DNA from: Lathyrus oleraceus
Lineage: Eukaryota; Streptophyta; Magnoliopsida; Fabales; Fabaceae
DNA: 64,000 nt
NCBI RefSeq assembly: GCF_024323335.1
Contig: NC_066582.1
Coordinates: forward strand, 95,263,444-95,327,443
Reading direction: 5' to 3'
The translations under genes and the position numbers were made by a program. This document shows positions 1-12,209 of the stretch, piece by piece; within the stretch, counting starts at the first letter, position 1; each line of letters opens with the position of its first letter. The notes below the pieces were generated by a model that had not been told where the DNA came from, did no database searches, and was given only the letters and a program-made list of their open reading frames with translations.

Positions 1-1509
1 AAATCACTTTCTAGAAATATAAAATTCTTCTAATTAATTAATAAAGTTCTCTCGTGGTGTTTATTAATAAAAAATGTTAACAATTTTATCTTAAGTATCG
101 GAAAACTTTCGATCTTACCCGGCGTATCTACGGTTCTACTCTCGTAGTAACATAATCAAAATTTATAACAGAAAATTGAAATAAAACCAAAAAAGACCTT
201 TATAGTAATCCTTTAGAAATAATAGACTGAGTACCATCGAATTGGCGGTCCTCACATTCCAACATTAGTAGATTAGCTGGACATGGTCATGGTAAACAAT
301 AAGGAGATGAATTGAAAATTAGAATTAAACATATCAGTCGATTCTATTAAAATTACAAACGTGCAATGGAATAAATTAAACTTCAAAATTAAAGTAAGGC
401 AAGGAAATAACAAGCATGCAAAATAAATAAGCAAAATAAATAAATAATACTGATAATAATAAGAACCTACTCCAAACGGAGTCTTGAATATGATACATAA
501 ATAAATCGAAGGAAAACTTGAATGCGAAAATAATGCTGGCAAGATTAACTGAAACAAAATAAAGTGCTCCAATCTCAATAATAACCTCAATGTAATAACC
601 CTCCGATGTTAAGAATTAAAGCTCTCCAAAATATAAATATATGGCTTAAGTTGTACTAAGCTTGGATGATCTCAAAAGTGGGTTTCAACACCTATTTATA
701 GTGCTACAAAGCCCTAGAAACCAAGTCAAAGTTGTTGGATTCGTGTGAGAGAAAAAAGGGGAAATAGGGAGGAATGCTTCAACTGGTTTGACCGCTTCGA
801 TTTTATAGGGGATGGTGACCGTCATACCCCCTGTGGCGAACACCACCTTCACAAAATGTGAGGACTTGACCTTTGTGATTGTTAGGTCATATGACACATC
901 AGCCACATTATGGTTGTCTTCATGGTGAACGCCATGTTGGACATCGTGAGTGCAAAACATGTCTTTTTATCCATTTTTCATCTGATTTGCCTCGTTCCTT
1001 CGCATACGGCTCTCTAATGGTTAGGTACCTAAAATCCAGACAAAATACCAATATAATAATAGAAATGAAATCAAAACGACAATAAAACATGTGCAAGTCG
1101 AGTCAAATATGTAGTGGGTTTTGGTGTTATCATGACGCGAGCGAGAGCAAAAATCCTTCGCATCTGACGTCACGAGACGATGAAACTTGAAAGCAAGGGG
1201 AAATGCTCCCTTCTTCTCTGGAAGCATTTATGTGCTTATTTCTATTTTTGTAATTCATTTATGTAGTTGTCTTATCTTTTGTTATGTGTTTACCTAGTTG
1301 ACATTTTTCATAGGCGAGTATTAAAACTCTGATGATTGTAAGAACGATCTGTTTATTGAGGTTCACTTTTTTACCTCTACGCTCTTCAGAGAGTGAGGGT
1401 TTTTAATGAGGCATCTAATCCTTTTTTTATCCATATTTATTCATTATGCCATATCTATGCAGAAAAACTAGGTTCACAAGAAAGCCTCCTATAATAGGCA
1501 AATATATAT
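1..1509. other. Unassigned AT-rich stretch, probably old repeat debris
   Basis: I see no ORF with recognisable protein similarity here; the short open frames (up to about 105 codons) are AT-driven. A TATA-like sequence reading CTATAAATAG on the minus strand lies at 692-701. A similar arrangement (CTATTTATAG on the plus strand) marks the promoter of the minus-strand LTRs elsewhere in the window, so part of 600-1250 may be the U3/R of a decayed minus-strand LTR. No LTR ends, primer site or target duplication could be fixed. Confidence 0.3.
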
Positions 1510-2119
1510 GCTGGATTCCCCAAGGTGGGATACTTTATGCCCATAGAGAAATTATACATGTTGGATCTCCCATGGTGTGATCCTTTTTGCATATAGAGGC
1601 AATAGTATATGTCGAATCCCACATGGTGGGATCCTTGTCATCCATAGAGGCAATTACATATGTTGGATTCCCCAAGGTGAGATCATTGCCTCCCACTGAG
1701 GCAATTACGTCTGAAGGATTCCCCAAGGTAGGATCCTTGCCCCCCACTGAGGCAATTTTATATGTTGTATTCCCCAAGGTAGGATCCTTTCCACCCATGG
1801 AAAAAATTATATATGATGGATTCCCCAAGGTGGGATCCTTTCTGCCCATGGAGACAATTATATACGATGGATTCCCCAAGATGGGATCCGTACCACCCAT
1901 AGAGGCAATTGTTACGTTGGATTCCCCAAGGTGGGATCTTTACCGTCCATGGAGGCAATTACATATGATGGATTCCCCAAGGCGAGATCATTTTTGCCCA
2001 TAGAGGTAACAAAATATAATAGATCCCCCAAAAGAAGATCCTTGCCTCCCATAGGTATGAGTAAAAATGATGAATTCACCAAAGAAGGAATTCTCATTGC
2101 CTTAGAAGCGACCATAGCT
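1510..2119. repeat. 51-bp tandem repeat array, 12 units
   Basis: Twelve consecutive units start at 1510, 1560, 1611, 1662, 1713, 1764, 1815, 1866, 1916, 1967, 2018 and 2069. All are 50 or 51 bp. The core is GGATTCCCCAAGGTGGGATC followed by a C-rich part and an AGGCAATTA part. The middle units are most alike; the last two and the first two are more diverged. Because 51 is a multiple of three, long frames stay open on both strands. The minus-strand frame at 1535-1900 repeats a 17-residue unit like GGKDPTLGNPSYIIAS. The array lies just downstream (minus strand) of a decayed gypsy-type gene and may belong to the 3' region of that element. I regard the frames as a by-product of the period, not as a gene. 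Confidence 0.9.
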
Positions 2120-2279
2120 ATAAACTTTTCAAGATTAATACAAAACAATAGAATAATTGGCTCTGAAAACAATTGATATAAAGATGCCCACATAGGGATG
2201 TCGCTGTTTGAAATAATTACTAAAGCCCCTGAAGGGGTTTACAAGATTACAGCCAAAAAGGAAGAGAAAGGAAAACAAA

Positions 2280-4517
2280 TCACTCTTTGTCCACCAGCTC
2301 CACATCTAGAACCATCTTAAAAGGGTCCAGAGGGCTCAAATCCATATGGGGATACAGGAGGCATACCCGTCTTCTCGCCTTCACAAAATGATGAACAGAG
2401 GCTGCCACAACTTCATCCGTAAGCTCAGAAACTCCCTCATCCATGCTTTCGAGAGTGCTCTGAGCTTCCTCAAGAAACTTCCTCAAACCCTCCACCTATG
2501 CTTGTTGAACACGCGCTTGAGTGGCCACTCCCTTGGCAAGCACCTTCAGATCATCCCTCCTTACCTTCATCTACTTTACCGCCCCTTCAATCTCAGTTGT
2601 TCAGGCTAAGAATCCCAAACTGCATTCCAATGGTCGAAGGCAGGGTTACTCCAAAAAGAAGGTTTTGGGGATGTTGAAACATCCTCTAATATCTCCACCT
2701 TGGGTCTCACCTCTTGGCTTTCCAATGGTGCAGAAGAACCACCTTCCCTCCTAGGAATCTTTGGAGGGTGAATCTCGTTCACCCGAGAAGTTTCACCCTG
2801 TGCCAGCAATGCCGCGAGCAAAAGACAACATCTAGGGGTGGGAATAGGTCAAGACAACTACACAGGCTCAGGCCTTACCAGGATTTTTTTTAAATAGAAA
2901 AGGCTTAGATTTCCTATAAGCCTATATAGATAAAAAAAAAAGACTAGGCCACAGGCCATAAAAAATCATTTTAAGTATATCATGTTGTCCTATTTAAATA
3001 AAAATGAATAACTTTAATATTATTATATTGTATGTTGTACTTTAAATTAAAATATGAAAATAAATCTTAGTTATCTTGTAAAACTTATGAAAAAAAGTTG
3101 AAAAAACCTTATGAACAATGTCATAAGTTGTTGTCATGAGTTGTTGTCATGAGTTATTGTCATGAGTTATTTTCATAAGTTCTCTCAAACAAATAGTAAC
3201 ACAAAACTTATGCTAATAGGTAAACTCGATTGAGTCAATGAAAACAAACATTTAGTCTCATTGATCTTTTAATTTGTTATTTTATATAACGTTAGTTAAA
3301 TTTATTATTTTCAAATTTTTAAATGAAGTATGATTTTAAGTAGGCAAGTAGGCCAATACAACCTTCGAAAAGGCCAGACTCGGTCCTAAAAATAAGCATA
3401 TAATAGGCTACAAGCCATACATAGGATTTCAATTTTTAGTAAGCTAGGCTCAGGCTTGGCAAAGCCTTGCTCGACCTAGCCTATTCCCACTGCTAACAAC
3501 ATTGCATGTTGATGGGTCATCTGCATCTTCACCAGGAACTCTTGTTGCTCATCAAAGGGAATCGCCATCACTTCACCTGCACATAACAGCCTGTTAGAGT
3601 ACAACCGAACAATGAAACAAAGATAAAAATAATTTACCCCTACCTAGATACTTCTCCATCATGTAGTCATGTTCACGGTCTCGAGCAATGAGGATGTTTT
3701 ATTCCATGGGGAATATGCACTCCATGACCTGAATGACTTCAGGATCCAAAGGAGAAAGAACCAGTGAATCCACCCTCACTGTAAACTTAGGATCTGGGGT
3801 CCAAGATATGAGGAACAAAGGCTCGCCTCCCGCTCCCGTGAAAACATGAGACATATTATCACACCCTCTTACATGAACATACTTGTCTTTCCAATCCTCA
3901 TAAGGATTGGCTAATGGCTTCAAAAAACACACCCTAGAGAAAGGGTGCAATGTTACCCAACCAGTGATGGGAAGAAACTCTGTTATATAGAAATATAAAA
4001 CACCCTGACAAAAAGAGACACCGCCAGGTTGCAATAGATTATTTGGAAAGCCCTAAGTATACTCCAAATATTTGGAATAACCTAGGAAGGAGCCACGTTA
4101 ACGGTGGTAAATAACCTCGTTTCAAAATGAGAAAGGAACCAGAACCCCCAAATCATAGAAAATAAGGAGGTGAAGGTAGAAGTAAAGAGCAGAAGGATCA
4201 CTAGAAGTGTCCATGTCTGCCCTTTCATCCTTATAGAAATTCTCCATAAATGGATGTCATAATGAGACTTATCGATCATATAAACACTAGAATACGAAGA
4301 GGTTATGCCTCACATGTGGATGAATGTAATTTTCCACACCATGGTCGATGAGAGTAAAGGTTCAAGAAAATGAAGTTTGATGCGGAAAGTTTTCGAAAAG
4401 AAGGAAGAAGAGGTGAAGTAATGCTTCTGAAAATATATAGAAAACCCAAAGAAGTGGACTCACACGTTCACCCAATAGGTTGGCGCCGGAAGTGGTAAAG
4501 TCTCCACGTCTGGATAC
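2280..4517 (-). pseudogene. Broken 'putative gypsy type transposon' protein gene (PF04195-like)
   Basis: Read on the minus strand, fragments of one protein follow each other in several frames. The segment around 4100-3960 reads like the conserved start (VAPS, then a WSIL...AFQ stretch). The frame at 4034-3699 carries EDWKDKYVHVRGC and PLFLISWTPDPKF, which match the pattern of the 'putative gypsy type transposon' domain. The last part at 2495-2280 has a predicted helical stretch and ends ARRRVCLLYPHMDLSPLDPF, a typical C-terminus in plant copies. Stops and frameshifts separate these pieces. A hAT-like element at 2833-3495 interrupts the gene, and the solo LTR at 4518 cuts its upstream side; similar-looking sequence resumes at 9456. 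The family is found in plant repeat-borne genes and its function is not established. Family naming is from recognition, not a database search. Confidence 0.55.
2833..3495. mobile_element. Non-autonomous hAT-like element (663 bp)
   Basis: The ends are inverted repeats: TAGGGGTGGGAATAGG at 2833 against TAGCAGTGGGAATAGG (reverse complement) at 3495. Similarity continues inward through the GGCTCAGGC...CTT part. Flanking 8-bp sequences ACAACATC (2825-2832) and ACAACATT (3496-3503) differ at one base, as expected for an old hAT target duplication. The inside is AT-rich with no transposase frame. It contains a short tandem stretch of GTTGTCATGAGTT-type units at 3120-3180. The element lies inside the gypsy-type pseudogene, so it is younger than that gene. 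Confidence 0.8.
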
Positions 4518-7500
4518 TGTAGCGGGGTATTCGTTACCATTAGAGACATTGACTAAATCCAAGGTAAATCATACAAGTCGAGTCGCCACCGCACTTCTAT
4601 TTATCCAAAGGAATGGTTAGAAAGCGAACAAAAACCTAAAAGTTTTATCAAAATCAAAAACTAGAAAAAGAGAGTCAGAGATCTGGGTAAGGGGTTGGTT
4701 ATGCAATGGGAAGGTGTTAGGCACCCAAAACATCCTAGGTACTCCTAGGGAGCCCTTTTCATACTTGTTGTAAGGTTGTTATTTTTTTGTGAAAAAATTT
4801 TGTTTGTGCAAACATGATTGAAGAGATGAGAAGAGAATATACAAGTTTATTTACATTTTAGGTTTTGATGGATAAACCTATTGCCTATGTACCATCTTAA
4901 AAAAGATTAGGATCAAAACCTCGTAGTTCGGGGTAAAAATTTCAAAATGAGTTGGTGAATTGATTGGTCCAAAAGCCTTAAGGTCTTTTGTTATCCAAGG
5001 GAGAAAACTCAACCTAAAACCACAAATCCACCATGTGAGGACAGCTTCAACATGCTAGTGAGGGGTTAACCCTATAATAAGCATGGAAGACTCATTGTCC
5101 ATCACTAAGGATATAGGTGAGTATTACATCTACCATAAGGATAACTCAAACCTAATAGCTAAAGGTTATGAAAAAGTTTTGATTAAGAGAGTGGCCATTG
5201 AAACCACAAAAGACATTTGAATGGGTTATATTTACCAATGGAAAGTATGTACAAAATATGGTCAAAGTTGACTTAGAGGTTCAATTCAAAATGAGTATTA
5301 AGAAAAGAAAGTTTGAAAATCAAAAGCATAAGGCTTAGGTTTCTAATGTTGAAAACAAGTTTTAATGTTTGCACAAAAGTTTTGACTTGGGTTAGAGTGG
5401 AGGGAAGAAGAAGAATGGCTAAGATCCTAAACATACAAAGAGGTAAGGGACAAGAAACAAAACCACAAAAGGAGTTCCTCTCTTGAGATCATATGGATGA
5501 TCCAAGTAGCTCCCATCCTTTGGAATAAGCAATCACATAAGCATAAATTCAAGCAATCATCAATCAAATGAACTCTTGGAAGGCTCTTCAAGGCATCTTG
5601 TAACTCTCTCTCTTAGAAGCACATGGCAATGGTTCCCCAATTTGGATCAAGTTGGAATCCCTAGCACAAAGAAACACACACATCAAAAGGTTCTATTTAC
5701 AAATCAAAGAATGGACAAGAGGGAGTTTATAATATGGTCCTTTCAATGTTCATCTTCAAGCTTTAAGCATTCTAAAGGCATGAGGCCTAGTTGCTCTTTG
5801 ACATTTATAGCATTCTAAAGGCATGAGGCCTAGTTGCTCTTTGACTCCATTTTGCATAGGAAAGGTCCTAAAGTCTAAGTCCTTTTGTCCATTTTTGCAT
5901 TTTGGTCCACAACAATCAAACAAAACACAAACACAATAGTATATACACAAGTATGTGCTCAAGTGAGAAAAAGGCAAATTGCATTAACATAAACATGTGC
6001 TCAAGTGAGCAAAGGAAAAAAGCAAATGGATAATATGTGCAAGAATAGTAAATTGCATAAAAGTAAAGAGCAAAAGTAATTGTTAATAGTTAATAGTTAG
6101 TGTTAGTAGTTAGTGTGCCATAAGGCAAATTTAGCGTTATGTTAAGCAATCGTAATTGGACTTATGTAGAAGTCACAACTATCAGAGGCCGGTCAATAAT
6201 AATGTAGGCAATAACACAAGTTAGAAGTCTTGATTAGTGAACCAAGTTCCAACAACTTGCCATGCCAAAAAGAAGAAGAGAAATGATCTTGTATTGGTTT
6301 AAGTCTTTTGCATGATTTAGGAAACAACCTATCCTTAATGCAAAGTCATTCACTTGATCAATTGATCAAGATGAATTAGATTTGAATCAAGGAAGATTAA
6401 GTCTCCCTAATCAATGCTAACTTATCAACCTTCAACTCATTGATCAAAAAGAAAAAGAAAAAGAAGAAGAAAGAGATGAATAATGGAAAAGGAAATGGAA
6501 AGAATTAAATGCATAAGGTGAATAAAATGTACCAATCCATGTGGGTTGACCAAATGACATTGAAAGTCAAAGTCAAACAATGAGAAATCAGAAGTGAGAT
6601 GAAGATTGGAGTTCAAACAATAAGCAAAATATTTTTGGCATTTTTAATATTAAAATAAACTTGAATTAAAAGATAAAAGAAAGGTCAAACTTCAAAATCA
6701 CTTCAAATCAACCTTGAAAGGTCCAAGTGATTTATCCCAAGTTCAACAAGGTCAAACAAAGTTTGACAAAAAATTTCAGCATTTTTAAAAGTCAGAAACT
6801 ATTTTTAATCAATTAAAAATGAATAAAAGTAACCTAATTGAACTAAAAACTCAAATAAATCTCAAATCAATTAAAAAATTGATGAGAATATTTTTCATAG
6901 ATCCATCATCATTCAAATAGGTTAGGAAAATATTTTTGTATTTTTTGAATATCAAAAACTATTTAAAATGAATTAAAAATAACCATAAAAGAGAAAATTC
7001 ATAAAAAATATCAAATGATAAAATAAAAAATATTAAAAATCACAATTAGAAACTAGAAATTATTTGGAGAAGAATGCAATTGGTCCCATATTTTTTGGAT
7101 TAAAAATAAAGAAGATATGAATTTTTGAAAAAAATGGAAATAAAAGAAATTAAATGGAAATTCAAAAAATCAGGAAAAAGGAGAGGCGTTGGATCTAGTT
7201 CATTAATTGACCTGGCAGATCTAATGGATCTTAAACGCGCGCTCACCATGGTCCTCAGTCAAACGCATCACATGGACACTTAATAAAAGTCATAAGATCA
7301 AACGGTTGTGATATAAACTGGAGAAAGCATCCAACGGTCCAGGATCGATCTGGCAATGGGATGGTGGCCAGCGCCACCGTCTTCTCCGGTGAGTACATGA
7401 ACTCCGGCCAGAATTGCAGGTTCAAAAACCTCAACCAAAATTCACGATTCACATATCAAAATGAAGCTGGGGTGATGTACATCACCCCTATAACCTTGAA

Positions 7501-9455
7501 TCACACTCAAAATTCCTATAGAGTAAGAAATCTGAGCTGGAAGATTCAGGTATAAAAAATGCAGTTCAATAAAACACGAAATTGAAGCTACCACTAGCTT
7601 GCCTCTCAAGTGAGGACTTTAGAGAACACATTGGCCAGGCAAATAGATCAAAGAGTAATGAGTTTCGAAGAGAAAACCAGTTGATGATCACCTTTGCATT
7701 CTGGAGATTTGAGCTTGCTTTTTTGCTTCCTTTGGTCAAACAGAAGATCAATGGAGTATGAGAGAGAGGTCTAGGAACTTTAGATCTAGAAATTCAACCT
7801 GATTTAGTTGAATTTCAGATCTGAGAAATTGAAGAAAATTGAAATAGTTCCTTTAGGTGTGGCTCGGTTTTGATTTCTGCAGCACTTCAGGTTGATTCAT
7901 GGATCCCTATTGAATAGAATGATGCTCTTATTTATAGATGGAGAGGCAAGGGAAGTGTGATTCAATCCGTGTGCATGGCAAATGGATACTCTTTGCATGG
8001 GCTTGCATGATCATTCAAAAGGCCCAAATTCAATTCCAAATGCAATCTGAGACATAATTGAGCTGAAATGGACGTGTAATTGGCAATGCACAAGCTTGTA
8101 TAATAAGTTCCAACATGTTATGCACAATTATGCCTAAAACTTCTCCTCTTCGAAAATGCCATTTGCCAAATCCAAACATGAGCATGTGAGTAATGGTTGG
8201 AAAGGTCTTGATGTAAGGAACAAATGTTATGTTGGACAAAAATTCATTTGGAGTGTGGAAATTAGTGAATTTTGAGTTTAAAGTGTAAGGTGCAAAACAT
8301 GCAAAGGCAAAGTTTCCAAATTTGGACAATGTTCAAGCCCCTCTGTTTTGATGATGCAAGCATCAAATGAAAAAACCTCCTACATAAAAGTTGTAGATCG
8401 TTTCAATACAATCAAAATGGACTTAAATATTGAATCATTTGGATTTTTTATGAAAGAGTTATGGGCACTTGAAGTTAGACTCTTTTGACTTTCAATGCAT
8501 TTGGTCCAAAGTGACCTATAATGTTTTGCATTATCACATATATTTCCTTTGAGATTTTGTAATTTTGTTCAACATAAAATTTGAAGTAGACATCTTAAGC
8601 TTTCCAATGCATTTGATCCCACCTTAAAATCATAAAAAAATGAATGAGTTATGTTCTTGGGAAGTTGACCCAAAATTAGGGTTTCAATCAAAATGACCTA
8701 TAATGTATTGGAATGGGAGATGACCTTTCAAGCTTCAAATTAATTTTTGATGAACATGAAAGTTGTTCATATTGTCCTTAAGAACGTTTTGTATTTTGGG
8801 ATCATATCCATTTGGCCAACACATAAAAAGTTAGGTCTCAGTGCACTTCAAAATAGTCAGATGAATTGACTGATCAACTTCTCAAGTCCATGACTCATAT
8901 CTTGATGAATTGATGATTGAGGGCACTCAAATAAGTTCAAATATGCATGAAATGATGAATTAAATAACTTCCCTTGATTTTATTTGACCATGGGTTGAGG
9001 TTGCTTCAAGAGCAAGGCATTGTGGTACACAGATGAATTAGGGTTTCCTTGGGGAGCAAACCTCAAACTCTTTGACTTTGTTTTGATCAAAATGATGAAT
9101 TGAGATGCTAGTGAGGCATATTTTATGGATGAGAGATTTGAGAACCATCACCATGCTTACTATCATCTTCACTTGGCCATATCCCTGCACAAAGGATCTC
9201 CTTGAAGCTCTTGATCTTGTGATTGCTCAAGCTACAAACAAAAGATGTTAGTGACATATTTTTGTGCTTTTGGTTAGTAATCAAAATAAGAAAAGAAATA
9301 ATATACAATTCAAGCATGCTTGGTGATCTCAAACCACTCACAAGAGGAGACCCCACCCAAAAGTAAGGAGCCAAGATGCTTATGATCCTTGAGGCAATGC
9401 ACATGCAATGTTATGATGCCATGAGGGATCTTAGGGTCAAAATTGGGGTCTTACA
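4518..9455 (-). mobile_element. Solo LTR of an Ogre-like retrotransposon (4938 bp)
   Basis: The sequence is bounded by TG at 4518 and CA at 9455 and flanked by identical 5-bp sequences GATAC (4513-4517 and 9456-9460). On the minus strand it starts TGTAAGACCCCAATTTTGAC and ends CGCTACA. Near its minus-strand 3' end (4575-4735) it has the block shared by four LTRs in this window: the TTATGCAATGGGAAGGTGTTAGGCACC part and a GGTGGCGACTC motif. A TATA-like CTATAAATAAG on the minus strand lies near 7928-7940. No primer site, gag or pol adjoins either side, so the internal region was lost, presumably by LTR-LTR recombination. The length fits Ogre/Tat LTRs of legumes. Frames inside (for example 5576-5818, 8030-8329) are not genes. 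Confidence 0.8.
5766..5845. repeat. 43-bp tandem duplication inside the solo LTR
   Basis: The stretch beginning AGCATTCTAAAGGCATGAGG occurs at 5766 and again at 5809, nearly perfect over about 37 bp. It lies about 1.3 kb from the minus-strand 3' end of the LTR, roughly where the other long LTRs in this window also carry tandem repeats of unrelated sequence. Confidence 0.9.
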
Positions 9456-12209
9456 GATACCACGTGTGAATACGGGAAACTAATTTGTCTTCTCGATAAA
9501 TACCATTATGAGGTGCATTAAATTCTACCCATGCCTCTTCCCCTCGAACACTCAATCTGGCCAAAATGAATGACGTTTTGATATCTCGACACATCACCTC
9601 AAAACAATGTTTTACCACGAGCTAGTACACCCTTTGGCTAAGGGACTTACCTATCATTCTACTCACCATTTAGCTGAGGGAATCGCCTATAATTTTACTC
9701 TCCCCTTCATTAATGGACTCGCCTATGCAGGGAGCACCACCTAGAAAAATTATTCTCAGTTAAGGGAATCATCGACATGGTGAGAGGTGCATTCCAAAAA
9801 GGAAAGTGGTTTTAAACACTTCTCCCTTTAGAGGAAAGTTCTCATGCTTGAGGGATTGTGTAGTGATATTATTCATAAAGTCCTAGATTATAGCGCCTTC
9901 GCCTAACAAGTGTGCCACCAAGAAGGAATCCAAGGGAGTCGCCCAAGAGGTCCCATCAACTTGGTAGTCAAGCGAGAGAAAGTCACCGCTGACTCTGAGA
10001 AGATAAGTAGTTAATAACCTCCCCTAGAAAGAGGGGAGAGGTTAAGACCATGTTCAAGAGATAAAAACCCTAGGTGGAGGGGACTCATATAAATATTGTA
10101 TCCCTCTAAGGGATAATGAGATTCTCAAGTGATACATATTCTCCACTACTTTGAGAGTATTATGCTCCCAGTAGCCTTAACACACCATTAACCTAACCGC
10201 CTATCTTCAACCCAACAATGCCTGCCACCAACAGAGCCTCTCACCTCGCATGAGTTGGTCCCTTAAACAGACTCAAAAACCACCATACAGGGTTTCTTGT
10301 CACCGTGGGAAATCCCTCATTACCCAAGCTATAATTCACCTGCAAAGGCCTTTGAGCCCTCTGCCCTTGCCGAGGGAACACACACACACACCATTTATTT
10401 TTTGATCAGTATAGATTTATACTAAGGTACAATAAGCAATTCCTTTTTATATAAGACTTAGGTGCTCAAGAAATGATCCTTAACATTGATGCATTCATTA
10501 CTTAAAGTTTCATTTTTAACTTTGAAAATTTTCAACTTTTTAAGGAGATAAATCAATTGCTCCTAACACTTAATTGATAAATGTGATCTTTGTAAAGCAA
10601 AAAAAATGAAAAACCAAAAGCATCAATCAATTGAATCTTTACTACAATTGATTGAGGATTCCATTTGTAGCCGAGTCAATCGATTGATCCAGTTCACTTT
10701 TTCATAATTTTTGAATATTACAATGATTCAATCGGTTGATTCACATATATTATCGATTGACATCCAAATCATCTTGAAAAATTCTGAAACATTGCATACC
10801 TCTTCATTTCATATGATCATAATGCCTTTTACAAATCATTGCAAATTCTCATGATCATTTTTTCAAACATTGGCACTACTTTTAGAGGTATCTTGTGATA
10901 TATAAATAGTAGAATTTTTCTGTTTTCAAATTCAACTCTTTCATCAAATATTCTCAAACATTGCATCCGTGCATTTACAAAAACTCTTAGAAACTTTATT
11001 GCGTAATTTTCACTCATCATAGAAAAGTTTCTTGAGCACTTAGAGTTTATAATTTTGAATTATTATATTAAAAGAGAAGACTACGTTAGAATTTTGGGAA
11101 TAATCAAAATTCATCTGTTATCAAAATTCATTTGTAGTCAATCATCCATATTAGTGTACTGTAACTTGTTTGTCAAGTTTTTGGAAACAAGAAAAGTTAG
11201 GAGAAAGTAGGTTTCTTTCTTTATGTGTTGTAAAATCATAAAGTGGTGTGCTTTCTTGATTGTGTTAGAGAATTGAAGAGAGACTTGGATTGAGGATGTA
11301 ACAATTTGTAACATAGTAAATCTCTCATGGGGTGTGAAGGGACTGGACTACCCTTGTTTGGAAAGGAGAACCAGGATATATCTTGTGTCAATTTCTCTAT
11401 TGCACTTTATTTTTCCTACATTTTAGTTCATAAGTTCATCATAACTTTCTGAAAAAATAAAAAGGATCATAACATCTACAAGATAATGATAAAAATACAT
11501 GAAACCTAATCACCCCCTGTTAGGTTGCACTCTGCACTTACAATGAAATACAACAAAGTTAAGAGATAATGGATAAAGAGAAACACCATAGATTTATACA
11601 AGTTTGACCTAAATTTACTTACTCATGTCCCCATGAATTATTCTTGAGAGTATTCAATTAACTTGAGAGCTTTTAAAAGGATATGCCCACGAACCTCCTT
11701 ATATAAGGAAATTAAGTTTTAAGGTTAACTTCCAAAGAAACAACAAACAAGTTTTATAGTGGTTATTCTTCAAACAAAACAAATATTTTCCACTTGCTAA
11801 TCTTGAACCAAGACGGAGTTTTAAGTTGGCTATCCTGCAAACCAAAATGGAGTTTTGAGTTGGCTATCCTCCGAACCAAATCGGGGTTTTACACGAGCTT
11901 ACCAAGAGTTGAGTTGATACTTTAGACAGTATAATCTTGAGCCAACTAAGCTTTTACATAAGGTTGGAATCAAGAATCAAGTGATCTTTTACATAGGCTA
12001 ATCAAGAACTGATAGAGCTTTTAACTGTGTTGATCTCAAGAATTGTTGTGTAGATTTTAATAAATAATCTTAACGAAACAAAAGAGAGTTTTTCTTTTTG
12101 GCAAAACTCGCAAACTAGACAGAGACTTCCTAAGATTATCCCCTAAATCAAACAAGAGATTCTAACTGGTTTAGCTCGCAACCAAAATAACTTCTTATAA
12201 TACAATATT
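9456..12209. other. Old retroelement debris without an identifiable gene
   Basis: 9461-10380 continues the sequence interrupted by the solo LTR. It has several similar phrases of the type CTAAGGGACTCGCCTAT and ends in a (CA)n run at 10380-10393, with no long frame. 10600-10790 has repeated AATCGATTGAT-like words. 11040-11480 reads like a plus-strand Copia LTR 3' region (GGACTGGACTACCC, then a stretch rich in TTTCT), and 11518-12200 like a second LTR in the other orientation, with a TATA-like TTATATAAGG at 11700 and repeated GGCTATCC..AACCAAA units at 11740-11890. No element boundaries or target duplications could be fixed. Confidence 0.35.

Noticed and set aside
1587..2003. 138-residue plus-strand frame and its minus-strand partner
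   Set aside because: Both are produced by the 51-bp tandem repeat, whose period keeps frames open; no start context or promoter seen.
10379..10393. (CA)n run
   Set aside because: Short microsatellite without further structure.
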